64,000 bases of DNA from assembly GCA_024400915.1 (NCBI GenBank), contig JAKSLX010000007.1:55901-119900 (forward strand), in the 5' to 3' direction. The stretch is from Treponema sp. (GTDB lineage Bacteria > Spirochaetota > Spirochaetia > Treponematales > Treponemataceae). Position 1 is the stretch's first letter, and every line of letters starts with the position of its first letter. The notes under the pieces are model-generated. The model saw only the letters and a program-made list of their open reading frames with translations, searched no databases and was not told the DNA's origin. This document shows positions 56,689 to 64,000 of the stretch, piece by piece. A program made the translations under genes and the position numbers.

Positions 56689-57786
56689 ATGGCGGAAAAC
56701 AACGACTTCCTTACGACCCAGATAATCACCTACATAGGAAACAAACGCATCCTCATCGGGTACATTCAGAAGGAAATTGAACTTATAAAGGAAAAGCTCA
56801 ACAAGAAAAAACTTGTAACTGCCGACCTTTTTTCCGGAAGCGGTGTCGTTGCCCGCATGCTAAAACAGCATTCTTCCCTCGTAATCGCCAATGACCTTGA
56901 AAACTACAGCAGAATCCTCAACTCCTGCTATCTATTCAACAGGCGCGAATTTGATGCCGACAGGTATTTTGATCTGAGAAATGCACTGGAAAAAGAGTTT
57001 TTTGAGGTAAAAACCCCTGGAATAATTTGCGAAAACTATGCCCCAAAGGACACAAACGACATAAAGGCAGGGGAAAGAGCCTTTTACACCCGCGAAAACG
57101 CCGAAAGGATCGACACATACAGAAAATTGATAGACAAAGTAGATGAAGAATACAGGAATTTCTTCCTTGCCCCGCTTTTAACAGAAGCAAGCATTCATGT
57201 AAACACAAGCGGAGTCTTCAAAGGCTTCTACAAGGACAAAAAGACCGGAATCGGTTGCTTTGGCGGCACAGGAAAAAACGCCCTCACCCGAATCATGGGT
57301 CAGGTTGAACTTCCAGTGCCTGTTTTCAGCAACTATTCGAGCAAAATGCAGCTTTTTCAGCAGGATACGGTGGAACTTTCTGCAGAACTAAAGAAAATCG
57401 ACATTGCATACCTTGATCCGCCGTACAACCAGCACCCTTACGGCAGCAATTACTTCATGCTGAACCTCATTGCGGACAATTCAATTCCAGACGTTAAGCT
57501 CAGCAAAGTCTCTGGCATCCCCTGCAACTGGAACAGGTCAAAATTCAACAAAAAAGCCTATGCATTGGATTCAATGGATAAAATCATCGCAAATCTCGAT
57601 GCAAAATATACCATAATCTCTTATAACAGCGAAGGTTTCATTGAATTTGACGAAATGAAGAGCATGCTAAAAAAATACGGCAAGGTAAAGACCGTAGAAA
57701 TCCAATACAACACCTTCCGTGGCAGCCGAAACCTTAAAAACCGTGACATCCACGTAAACGAATTCCTGTTTGTGCTGGAAAAATGA
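56689..57786 (+). CDS. D12-class DNA adenine-N6 methyltransferase
   Basis: 365 residues of the MT-A70/D12 (Dam-like) class. N-terminal YIGNKR anchor, SAM-binding FSGSG (48-52), a target-recognition insertion (about 85-235), and catalytic DPPY at 243-246 (YLDPPYNQHPYGSNY region), then the C-terminal SYNSEGF strand. The order, motif I before DPPY, is that of alpha/D12 enzymes. No restriction endonuclease gene is next to it, so it may be an orphan methyltransferase. It is flanked by GGTCTGTCCC-type repeats on both sides. Target site unknown. Confidence 0.88.
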   Translation: MAENNDFLTTQIITYIGNKRILIGYIQKEIELIKEKLNKKKLVTADLFSGSGVVARMLKQHSSLVIANDLENYSRILNSCYLFNRREFDADRYFDLRNALEKEFFEVKTPGIICENYAPKDTNDIKAGERAFYTRENAERIDTYRKLIDKVDEEYRNFFLAPLLTEASIHVNTSGVFKGFYKDKKTGIGCFGGTGKNALTRIMGQVELPVPVFSNYSSKMQLFQQDTVELSAELKKIDIAYLDPPYNQHPYGSNYFMLNLIADNSIPDVKLSKVSGIPCNWNRSKFNKKAYALDSMDKIIANLDAKYTIISYNSEGFIEFDEMKSMLKKYGKVKTVEIQYNTFRGSRNLKNRDIHVNEFLFVLEK

Positions 57787-57790
57787 AAAA

Positions 57791-57802
57791 GGGGGACAGA
57801 CC
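57791..57802 (-). repeat. GGTCTGTCCCCC repeat, inverted copy downstream of the methyltransferase
   Basis: On the minus strand GGTCTGTCCCCC, inverted relative to units A and B upstream. It starts 4 nt after the methyltransferase stop. The remaining 83 nt to the OmpA-family gene end hold nothing else recognisable. Confidence 0.6.
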
Positions 57803-57885
57803 ACTGCGAGAGTTTTTGTCCATGGTATTATTGCCGTCTACCCTCTTACTACTCATCTAAAATATACTATACACTACTACACAAG

Positions 57886-59310
57886 CTAATTATGAACAAG
57901 GAATTCTACGCGCCTATTGAATACGGCATTTTTTGTATAACCTTCACCTGCATGAGAATCAACTCGATGGTTGCAGCCGTTTTCAATAAGATAATTGGCA
58001 ATTGTTTCTGCGCGGCCTCTTGCAAGTTCCTTTTCTTCTTCTGTCCAGAACTCAGAACGACTGTCAGGATTTATGTAACCGAATACTGAAACAATCATAC
58101 CCGCAATTCTTTCATCTGTCGTAAGGACTTCAATGAGTGTATCAAGAGATTTTTTATTTTGATCGCTGATTATAAGCCCTGTTGTGTTAGCTTCAAAAGT
58201 AAGAGGTGGAATTGCAATTGTGTAAGTACCATCCGGATGGTGAATGAGCGCTGCGTGACCTGTTTTTGCAGCCATTTCAGTAACAGCAATGTCAAGTTCA
58301 ACTTCTGCTTCTTCTTCAACCTCTTCAAGATTTCCAATTTTTCCTTCAAGCTGAGTAAGTTTAGCTTCTGCGGCAGCAAGAGATTCTTCCGAATCAACAA
58401 ATTGAATTTCTTCAATTATTTTCTCAACTTCTTTTTCATATCCCTTATATTTTTTTGCCAGCTTTTTAAGATTATTTTCTTCTGCATCTTCTGCAAGGCT
58501 GGCAAAATCTATCCTCAACTTTTCTGCCCTTTCACTTAATCCGTCTTTCTTTACAGTCATCTCTGGAGTCAGCTGAATATGCTTTACTTCCAAAGGCTCT
58601 GACTTCTGCAAAGATTTATTTGACTCAACTGGGACTCCATGACCTCTATCTGCAAATTTATACAAAACTCCCAATCTGAATCCTATATAATGAACTGAAG
58701 ATCCTGATTCAGGACTAAGCGAATAAGTTGGTGTAAATTCAAACTCAAGGTTTCCATTCAGCATTTCGGGATGAGAAAATCTGACTCCAGCTCCTAACTG
58801 TAAAATCTGATCCACATAAACACTTTCTACATATTTTGCACCAACACCAGAGGCCTTAGGGAAATTAAATACAAGACCATAATCAATTTCTGGAACAATG
58901 GAAAACATATTCCAAGGAAGTGGAATTCTTGTATAGGCACCTAGCGTGTATCTCATAGTGAAAAGGGAATCTATGCTTGTGCCTTTCATGATTCCGCCAT
59001 CGAAAGTCATTCTGAAGCTGGCTCCAAAATTTTCCAGGAGTCCATGAATTACAGTATTTTGACTGAACAAAGGCAAAGGAATACCTGCTTCAAAAGAAGT
59101 TCCACCACCAATGCTAGAAAAAACAAATTCACTTAATTCTCCTGCCGCCGGCTCAAAATTGAAGAAGGCCCCTGCCCTCATATCGTTTATAAAACCAAGA
59201 TACTTTTCATTGTTTTCAGTATCTGCGGCATTTACATCCTGTGCTTCCTGAGCAAAAACCAATCCAAGAGAAATTGAAAATGTAATAATCAATGCTAAAA
59301 TCTTTTTCAT
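57886..59310 (-). CDS. OmpA-family outer-membrane protein
   Basis: 474 residues (start at ATG 59310; GAGG lies 5 nt upstream). Signal peptide MKKILALIITFSISLGLVFA, a barrel-like N-terminal domain (about 30-250, ending ...HYIGFRLGVLYKFADRG), a coiled-coil spacer (about 275-350, LKKLAKKYKGYEKEVEKII), and a C-terminal OmpA-type peptidoglycan-binding domain (about 385-474: KKSLDTLIEVLTTDERIAG, VFGYINPDSRSE, LARGRAETIANYLIENG, NRRVEF). It probably ties the outer membrane to the cell wall. It is cotranscribed downstream of the lectin-like lipoprotein gene (14-nt gap). Confidence 0.88.
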   Translation of the reverse strand: MKKILALIITFSISLGLVFAQEAQDVNAADTENNEKYLGFINDMRAGAFFNFEPAAGELSEFVFSSIGGGTSFEAGIPLPLFSQNTVIHGLLENFGASFRMTFDGGIMKGTSIDSLFTMRYTLGAYTRIPLPWNMFSIVPEIDYGLVFNFPKASGVGAKYVESVYVDQILQLGAGVRFSHPEMLNGNLEFEFTPTYSLSPESGSSVHYIGFRLGVLYKFADRGHGVPVESNKSLQKSEPLEVKHIQLTPEMTVKKDGLSERAEKLRIDFASLAEDAEENNLKKLAKKYKGYEKEVEKIIEEIQFVDSEESLAAAEAKLTQLEGKIGNLEEVEEEAEVELDIAVTEMAAKTGHAALIHHPDGTYTIAIPPLTFEANTTGLIISDQNKKSLDTLIEVLTTDERIAGMIVSVFGYINPDSRSEFWTEEEKELARGRAETIANYLIENGCNHRVDSHAGEGYTKNAVFNRRVEFLVHN

Positions 59311-59324
59311 AATTGCCTCAACAA

Positions 59325-62300
59325 CTAGTAACTCATCTGTGCTTTCATAGAAGGATAGTTTGCCTTTTCCGTATTCCACTGATTTTCATAAGGAGTGAAT
59401 TCAACAATGTATCCGTAAACAGAACCGTAATCTGCTGCATAGTCATTCCACTTACCAGAACTAAGGAAGTGCATACACTGTTCAGATTTTCCACTACAGC
59501 TGTCATTTGGTTCTCCACCGTCCCAGTTTGTGTATTCGGCTTTTTGTGTAGCTTTATATGTAGCTCTACCGGAATTCTGAATCTGTGCAGTTCCAGTAGT
59601 TATGGTTGAATCTCCAACATACACAATTGAAGTAGCAGAAGCAGGAGCTTTCGCAAGCTTCAGTTGTTTTTTAACAGGATCATAAGATACGACCTGTACA
59701 GAACCGAGTTTTTTCCAGCTTGAGCTGTAATAATTAACAGTTTTACCTGCAAGACTTGAAACATCCTTAGTTGCATTTAAGTAATAGTTACCGTCTTTAG
59801 TAGAATAAGAACAGCTTGAATAAAATCCGCTCTTAGCAGTTGTTCCTGATACAGTTGAAATAGTTCCATCTGTATATACAGTTCCGGCTTCTGGTCCTGA
59901 CTGCCACTTAAAGGCTGTATCAAGAGTTACGAAAGGTACAGGAGCAACTTCTTCTGTATCAAAAACATCTCTTCCATCAAGACGGGCACCACCTGTCCAG
60001 CACTGCCATTTTTTTTGTGTTATTCGGCTGAAGATGTAATTGTTTTCAACTTCAGAAGTAATGTTAATGAGATATCCTGTCATTCCGTTGAATACCTGCT
60101 GCTTTGCCTGATTGTAAGCATCATGCCATTTAATTGAACCACTAGGAAGTTTTATACCAAGATAAAAGCTTCCGTCAAAATAGTTGAATCGTTCAGCTGT
60201 ATATTTATCCTGCATAGCTTTAATCTGTTCGTAAGGAACTGCTTCAAGATTAAGAGTAATTTCGATTTCTTTGTTTGGAGAATCCTTGATGAAACGGATT
60301 GTCCTTAAGAATTCAGTAGCTCTTGCAGGTGTAATCATATTTTCCTGCGAGAACATGTGGAGATATATATAATTGGTACTTGCTTTAAGAGTTTCTGAAT
60401 AAGATGCAGGTCCTGCCTGTCCAAGATTCAAGGTTGAAAGAGGGTCTCCATTTTCTTTTTTCATTGCCGTATCTTTAAGCTGGAACTTACCGTTCTTTAC
60501 AGAAATTGAGAATACTGAACATTTTTCGTTGATTGATGCAGTGCTTCCAAGTCTGAATTCCATTGGGATTGTATTAGCAGCGTCATACCATTCAATTACA
60601 TCAAGGCCTCCGTCCTGTGCTTCCTCTACAGAAGGCAGATGAATTGGAGAAGGATCTTTAAGATAGATGATGATTTTATCAATTCCTTTTTCTGTAATAT
60701 TAGAAAAACCAAGCCCAAGTTCTTTCTTTGTATCCTGCTTGATACATGTAAACTTTGAAGTCTGTGCATAAGCCGCATTCTGAATGTATGCAACCTTGTG
60801 AGTCTTTTCATTTCTGTTGAACTCATGACGTGTTTCAAGGGTGATATGATAGTCACCGCTCATCTGATCATTGATGTTAACCCACTCGTTTGTAAGGGAA
60901 GGCAGATCAACACCAACATCAACACCATTACCGATTACAGTATTTTTTCCGCTGATGTTTACAGTAGATGTATTCTGTGCATCACAGCCAAGACCAGTCA
61001 TTGAAGCGAGTTTTCCGCCCTGAACTGTATAAGTAAAGTTTGAAGCTGGTTTTGTTCCGTCTGCATTTTCTGCCTTTAATCTATATCCAGTAAAGTCTGT
61101 TGTAGATGGATTATAGGAACCGCTTACCTTAAGATCATTTGAATCAACTATACCATTACTGTTGTAGTCAATGTAAATATTTGTTTCACCTCTACCGTAT
61201 GCTTCATCACTCCATTTGATGATGAGGGAATAACCGCAGGCAAATACGGAAGGTGCTACCTTGAAGTTTCCAGGAATTTCAGGATGTTCTTCTACCCAAT
61301 CTGATGGCTGAGTAACATCTACACCTTTTTTCCAGACAGGTGTAAGTGTAATTTCACCGGACATACCTTTTGGAATGTCGGCATATACTTTGGAAAGGTT
61401 ATTTTTATCCTGCCATCCGTCAAGCACCCAACCTTCTTCTGCAAGATATTTCACATCGCTATATTTTGGAAGCTCTGCACCAGTCAATGCAGTATAAGAA
61501 GCTGGAGCAGTATATCCGGTCCTGAATTCATAAGAACCAGATAAATAATGGATAGCATATGTAACGGCTTTTACCCCGCTGACTTCAATTGTATCTGAAG
61601 CTGGAACAGGAAGTTTCAAAACATTTTCATCCTGGAAATCAGTTGTTCCCGATTCTGCAGGAGTAACAGGTACGCCATCGATTTTTACTCCTTCGCCATT
61701 TCCAGTAAAACCTTCTTCGTAGCTAACATTTACTACAAGATTTCCGCCGGAAGGAACAAGATATTCGTAATTTCCGTCATCATTTTTTTCATGCTTACCA
61801 GTTGAATCTACAGGAACTGGAATTCCACCGCCTTCAACTGGTGTATAATGGAGTCCTGCATCGCCTGGCAAAGTTACTGTAATAAAGTTGATTTCATTCT
61901 TATTCTTATCACTTCCAACAACAAAATCGAGTCCTGTGTCTATATCCTTAAAAGTTTCAGGATTGTCTTTGTCACGCATAATAATATCGTATTCACCGTC
62001 AGCAACAAATCCCGTAAAGTTTCCGTTGCCATCGTCAGTGAGAACATATTCATTTCCTTCTTTATCTTTAAGGACAATTTCTTTTCCAGGGAATGCACCA
62101 GGTACACCATCTTTTTTCAGAGGAAAACTGACAGCATAGGTTCTGAGTTTTTCGATGTAGATTTTACTTTCTGCTACAGCACCGCCAATAACTTCAACAG
62201 CTTCAAGTCTGCTGGAAATAATTTTTTCTGCACTGTCGAGAATTCTAATGTAGACAAAAACATCTTTGCCGCTTGAAAGGTCATTATAATTGAGAATGAA

Positions 62301-62897
62301 CCGTTTGAATCCATTGTATTCCGGAGAATCTCCAAAGGTTTTAATAGACTGAGCATGATCCAGAGTCGGTGTAAAAGGATCGTCTAACGATGTAATACAG
62401 GTTTCGACTTTTGCCACAGATGGATCATCAGGAAAATCAACTGTAATTCTTGCAGAACCTGCAAAACCCGGTTCCGGAATCATTACAAAATTAACATGCC
62501 TATAGCCTTCTGCAAGATTAATAGGATCAGAAGTTCCTATCATAACAGCATTATCGCCGTCATATGCCTTTAACTGGAAAGTATACTCTTTTGGAGAAAT
62601 TTCAGTTCCAGAATAGATTGCTTTATAATCCAGTTTTCCGTTATTAAGTGGATTGAAATCTCCATCCCCTTCTTTTGCAAGAAGATCGTAGTTGTAAGAA
62701 TTAAAATCTATGCTGGCATAAGCCTTTCTTGTACCGGAAACTTCTTCAGGAGTTATACAGTTAAAATATACTTTTACTCTTTCAGCGGGAGGTACTATTA
62801 TTAGATTTTCTTCAGGCTGACTTTCCAAAAACTGACATCCAGAAAAAACAGTCATAAGTCCAAAAAGACCTGCAATGTATTTTGCAATATTTTTCAT
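59325..62897 (-). CDS. Large surface lipoprotein with InlB-like repeat and C-type lectin-like domain
   Basis: 1190 residues. Lipoprotein signal ending FSGC (Cys at about 21). The N-terminal half has beta-sandwich-like repeats (GNFTGFVADGEYDIIMRDKD and similar). An InlB B-repeat-like unit covers about 480-540 (WVLDGWQDKN, GEITLTPVWKK). At about 935-1175 lies a C-type lectin-like fold: FYLGI, WHDAYNQAK, NWDGGEPND with the EPN sugar-binding triplet, EQCMHF and GKWNDYAA, the WND calcium motif; an insertion of about 100 residues splits it. It is probably a surface adhesin or glycan-binding protein. Confidence 0.78.
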   Translation of the reverse strand: MKNIAKYIAGLFGLMTVFSGCQFLESQPEENLIIVPPAERVKVYFNCITPEEVSGTRKAYASIDFNSYNYDLLAKEGDGDFNPLNNGKLDYKAIYSGTEISPKEYTFQLKAYDGDNAVMIGTSDPINLAEGYRHVNFVMIPEPGFAGSARITVDFPDDPSVAKVETCITSLDDPFTPTLDHAQSIKTFGDSPEYNGFKRFILNYNDLSSGKDVFVYIRILDSAEKIISSRLEAVEVIGGAVAESKIYIEKLRTYAVSFPLKKDGVPGAFPGKEIVLKDKEGNEYVLTDDGNGNFTGFVADGEYDIIMRDKDNPETFKDIDTGLDFVVGSDKNKNEINFITVTLPGDAGLHYTPVEGGGIPVPVDSTGKHEKNDDGNYEYLVPSGGNLVVNVSYEEGFTGNGEGVKIDGVPVTPAESGTTDFQDENVLKLPVPASDTIEVSGVKAVTYAIHYLSGSYEFRTGYTAPASYTALTGAELPKYSDVKYLAEEGWVLDGWQDKNNLSKVYADIPKGMSGEITLTPVWKKGVDVTQPSDWVEEHPEIPGNFKVAPSVFACGYSLIIKWSDEAYGRGETNIYIDYNSNGIVDSNDLKVSGSYNPSTTDFTGYRLKAENADGTKPASNFTYTVQGGKLASMTGLGCDAQNTSTVNISGKNTVIGNGVDVGVDLPSLTNEWVNINDQMSGDYHITLETRHEFNRNEKTHKVAYIQNAAYAQTSKFTCIKQDTKKELGLGFSNITEKGIDKIIIYLKDPSPIHLPSVEEAQDGGLDVIEWYDAANTIPMEFRLGSTASINEKCSVFSISVKNGKFQLKDTAMKKENGDPLSTLNLGQAGPASYSETLKASTNYIYLHMFSQENMITPARATEFLRTIRFIKDSPNKEIEITLNLEAVPYEQIKAMQDKYTAERFNYFDGSFYLGIKLPSGSIKWHDAYNQAKQQVFNGMTGYLINITSEVENNYIFSRITQKKWQCWTGGARLDGRDVFDTEEVAPVPFVTLDTAFKWQSGPEAGTVYTDGTISTVSGTTAKSGFYSSCSYSTKDGNYYLNATKDVSSLAGKTVNYYSSSWKKLGSVQVVSYDPVKKQLKLAKAPASATSIVYVGDSTITTGTAQIQNSGRATYKATQKAEYTNWDGGEPNDSCSGKSEQCMHFLSSGKWNDYAADYGSVYGYIVEFTPYENQWNTEKANYPSMKAQMSY

Positions 62898-62909
62898 AGT
62901 AGCCTCCTA

Positions 62910-64000
62910 TTATTCTCCAGTTACAGTCACAATTTCTGTTTTTGTGTAAACTTTACCATTGTGTTTTGCAACAACGGTAATTTCATAATCTTTTTTGTAA
63001 CAGTCTGAAAGTGTAAGAACCTTACCGGTCTCTGATACAGAAGCATTATTTACAGTCCAGCTATAAGTCCAGACACCTGCACCTTCCGGAGTGCCAACAT
63101 TTGCAACAATTTCCGTTCCGTTGACAGAACATGAAAGTGTAATATCTGGTGTATCAATTTCAAGTCCACCACTGGCTTTTGAATACCAGACTGCATAATA
63201 ATCTTTTGGTGCCGATTCTGTGAATGAAGGAACTATATCAACACGGTCTGCAAGAGTCTTAGAAGGATCTGTTACCCATCCGCGGAAGATAAAATGTGTA
63301 CGAATAGGATTTGCTGGAGGTGTAAAGTCTGTTCTGTATTTACCAGTTCTTGTTACAGTTTCTCCACTTCCTTTATCAGTACCATACCAGTCTGCATTTG
63401 GGTCATCGCCTGCATTCAAGTGGAATCTGATAGCGTATGTTTTTCTGAGATATGTAACAATTACTTCTGCTTTTCCGTCAGCTTTAATAGTTCTATCATC
63501 TGTATATTTGTACTCTACAGTTGGAGTTTCAAATCCGGTTACTGGATCATGGAAGTAAACCATTTGATTACCAAGCTTACCTTTCTTTGTTACAGAACCT
63601 TCCAGCATCTCACCAGAGAATCCATCCCGTTCATTTGGAACAAGGAGTTTGTAACCGCTTCCGTCTGCTTTCTTATCCATGCTTTCTGCCCAGTGAATAA
63701 CCTTATATAAGCCGTTGTTCTGAGTCCAGCGGGCAGCATAAATTGAGTTTTCTGCAGGGAATGTAGCAGGCAATTCTGTCGCAGCAGGCATATTGGTTCC
63801 TACATGCCATTCTTTAAAATCAAAGTCAGTTGCTAATGAAGAACCGTCATTTTCTGCGTTTTCATCAAGAACAGGAGACTGTGGACGGAAGTTTGCTGGA
63901 TATCCCAGAGGAGTTCCAAATTTTCCTTCCAGAATGATTTCGTCAGTGAAGTGTCCGTTTCCGTCAGTAAACTTTCCGCCATTAGCTTTAAGGGCAAATT
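62910..64000 (-). CDS. InlB-repeat surface protein, 5' end missing
   Basis: The frame runs off the window end, so the N terminus is not visible; 363 residues remain. InlB/Flg_new-type units are clear: FALKANGGKFTDGNG near the start, FHLNAGDDPNADWYGTDKG, and FIFRGWVTDPSKTL. The C terminus contains an Ig-like/PKD-type domain (about 280-363: ITLSCSVNGTEIVANVG, WTYSWTVNNASVSETGKVLTLSDC). It lies 12 nt upstream of the lectin-like lipoprotein, so the two are probably one operon with the OmpA-family gene. A surface or secreted role is likely. Confidence 0.75.
   Translation of the reverse strand, partial: FALKANGGKFTDGNGHFTDEIILEGKFGTPLGYPANFRPQSPVLDENAENDGSSLATDFDFKEWHVGTNMPAATELPATFPAENSIYAARWTQNNGLYKVIHWAESMDKKADGSGYKLLVPNERDGFSGEMLEGSVTKKGKLGNQMVYFHDPVTGFETPTVEYKYTDDRTIKADGKAEVIVTYLRKTYAIRFHLNAGDDPNADWYGTDKGSGETVTRTGKYRTDFTPPANPIRTHFIFRGWVTDPSKTLADRVDIVPSFTESAPKDYYAVWYSKASGGLEIDTPDITLSCSVNGTEIVANVGTPEGAGVWTYSWTVNNASVSETGKVLTLSDCYKKDYEITVVAKHNGKVYTKTEIVTVTGE

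Noticed and set aside
57787..57885. Possible tRNA or small RNA gene between the methyltransferase and OmpA-family genes
   Set aside because: No cloverleaf, no stable long stem and no promoter besides the repeat copy; nothing more can be supported. No tRNA or rRNA gene was found in the window.
59325..60100. Diversity-generating retroelement target
   Set aside because: A C-type lectin fold is a typical target, but no reverse transcriptase, template repeat or adenine-biased variable repeat is visible within the window.

Overview
The window looks like a chromosomal segment of a host-associated or rumen-type treponeme (Spirochaetota). No taxonomic search was possible. The inference rests on three things: the rimP-nusA-infB-rbfA-truB-ribF-rpsO-pnp gene order, which matches what I recall from Treponema pallidum; a giant SpiroCoCo-type coiled-coil protein; and several spirochaete-style lipoproteins and PEGA or TPR envelope proteins. 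Coding density is very high, and most genes lie on the minus strand in tightly overlapping operons.

Layout. 1-5037 (minus): an M16 peptidase - dut - lptF - lptG - tgt operon; tgt is cut by the window edge. 5133-6371: a low-complexity lipoprotein. 6505-8758 (plus): a NarL-type histidine kinase, a response regulator and an ECF-S-like membrane protein. 8835-20164 (minus): the translation/RNA operon rimP, nusA (with an added zinc ribbon), infB (with a Gly/Tyr/Asn/Arg repeat tract), rbfA, a MATE exporter behind a 127-bp inverted-repeat element, a truB-ribF fusion, rpsO and pnp. 20326-24551 (minus): mcsA, a degenerate mcsB, and clpC. 24687-32655 (minus): prfB, a PEGA protein, ftsY, an unknown protein, and a LolCDE-type transporter. 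32680-37259: a Cas2-like orphan (minus), then an FN3/TPR protein, a GH5 cellulase lipoprotein, a CarD-family regulator and a fused ispDF (plus). 37274-51727 (minus): an envelope cassette of an unknown exported protein, a 963-aa TPR protein, a beta-barrel, exbB, exbD and tonB, followed by a HAD phosphatase and the 1899-aa coiled-coil protein. 51799-56385 (minus): a 1528-aa acyl-CoA dehydratase activase. 56443-57802: a D12-class DNA adenine methyltransferase flanked by GGTCTGTCCC repeats. 57886-64000 (minus): an OmpA-family protein and two large surface-type proteins with InlB-like repeats; one also carries a C-type lectin-like domain, and the other runs off the window edge.

Themes. Several operon-leading genes have a sigma70-like promoter whose -10 box ends only 7-9 nt before the start codon with no Shine-Dalgarno, suggesting leaderless or near-leaderless mRNAs; internal genes usually have good Shine-Dalgarno sites. 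A short repeat with core GGGG(T)CTGTCCC recurs between genes, around the methyltransferase, and in frame inside exbD. The strongest candidates for undescribed biology are the roughly 800-residue 11-residue-periodic coiled coil joined to a C-terminal helix-turn-helix, the McsB-like protein that has lost its kinase residues but stays with McsA and ClpC, and the ExbBD-TonB-barrel-TPR cassette.
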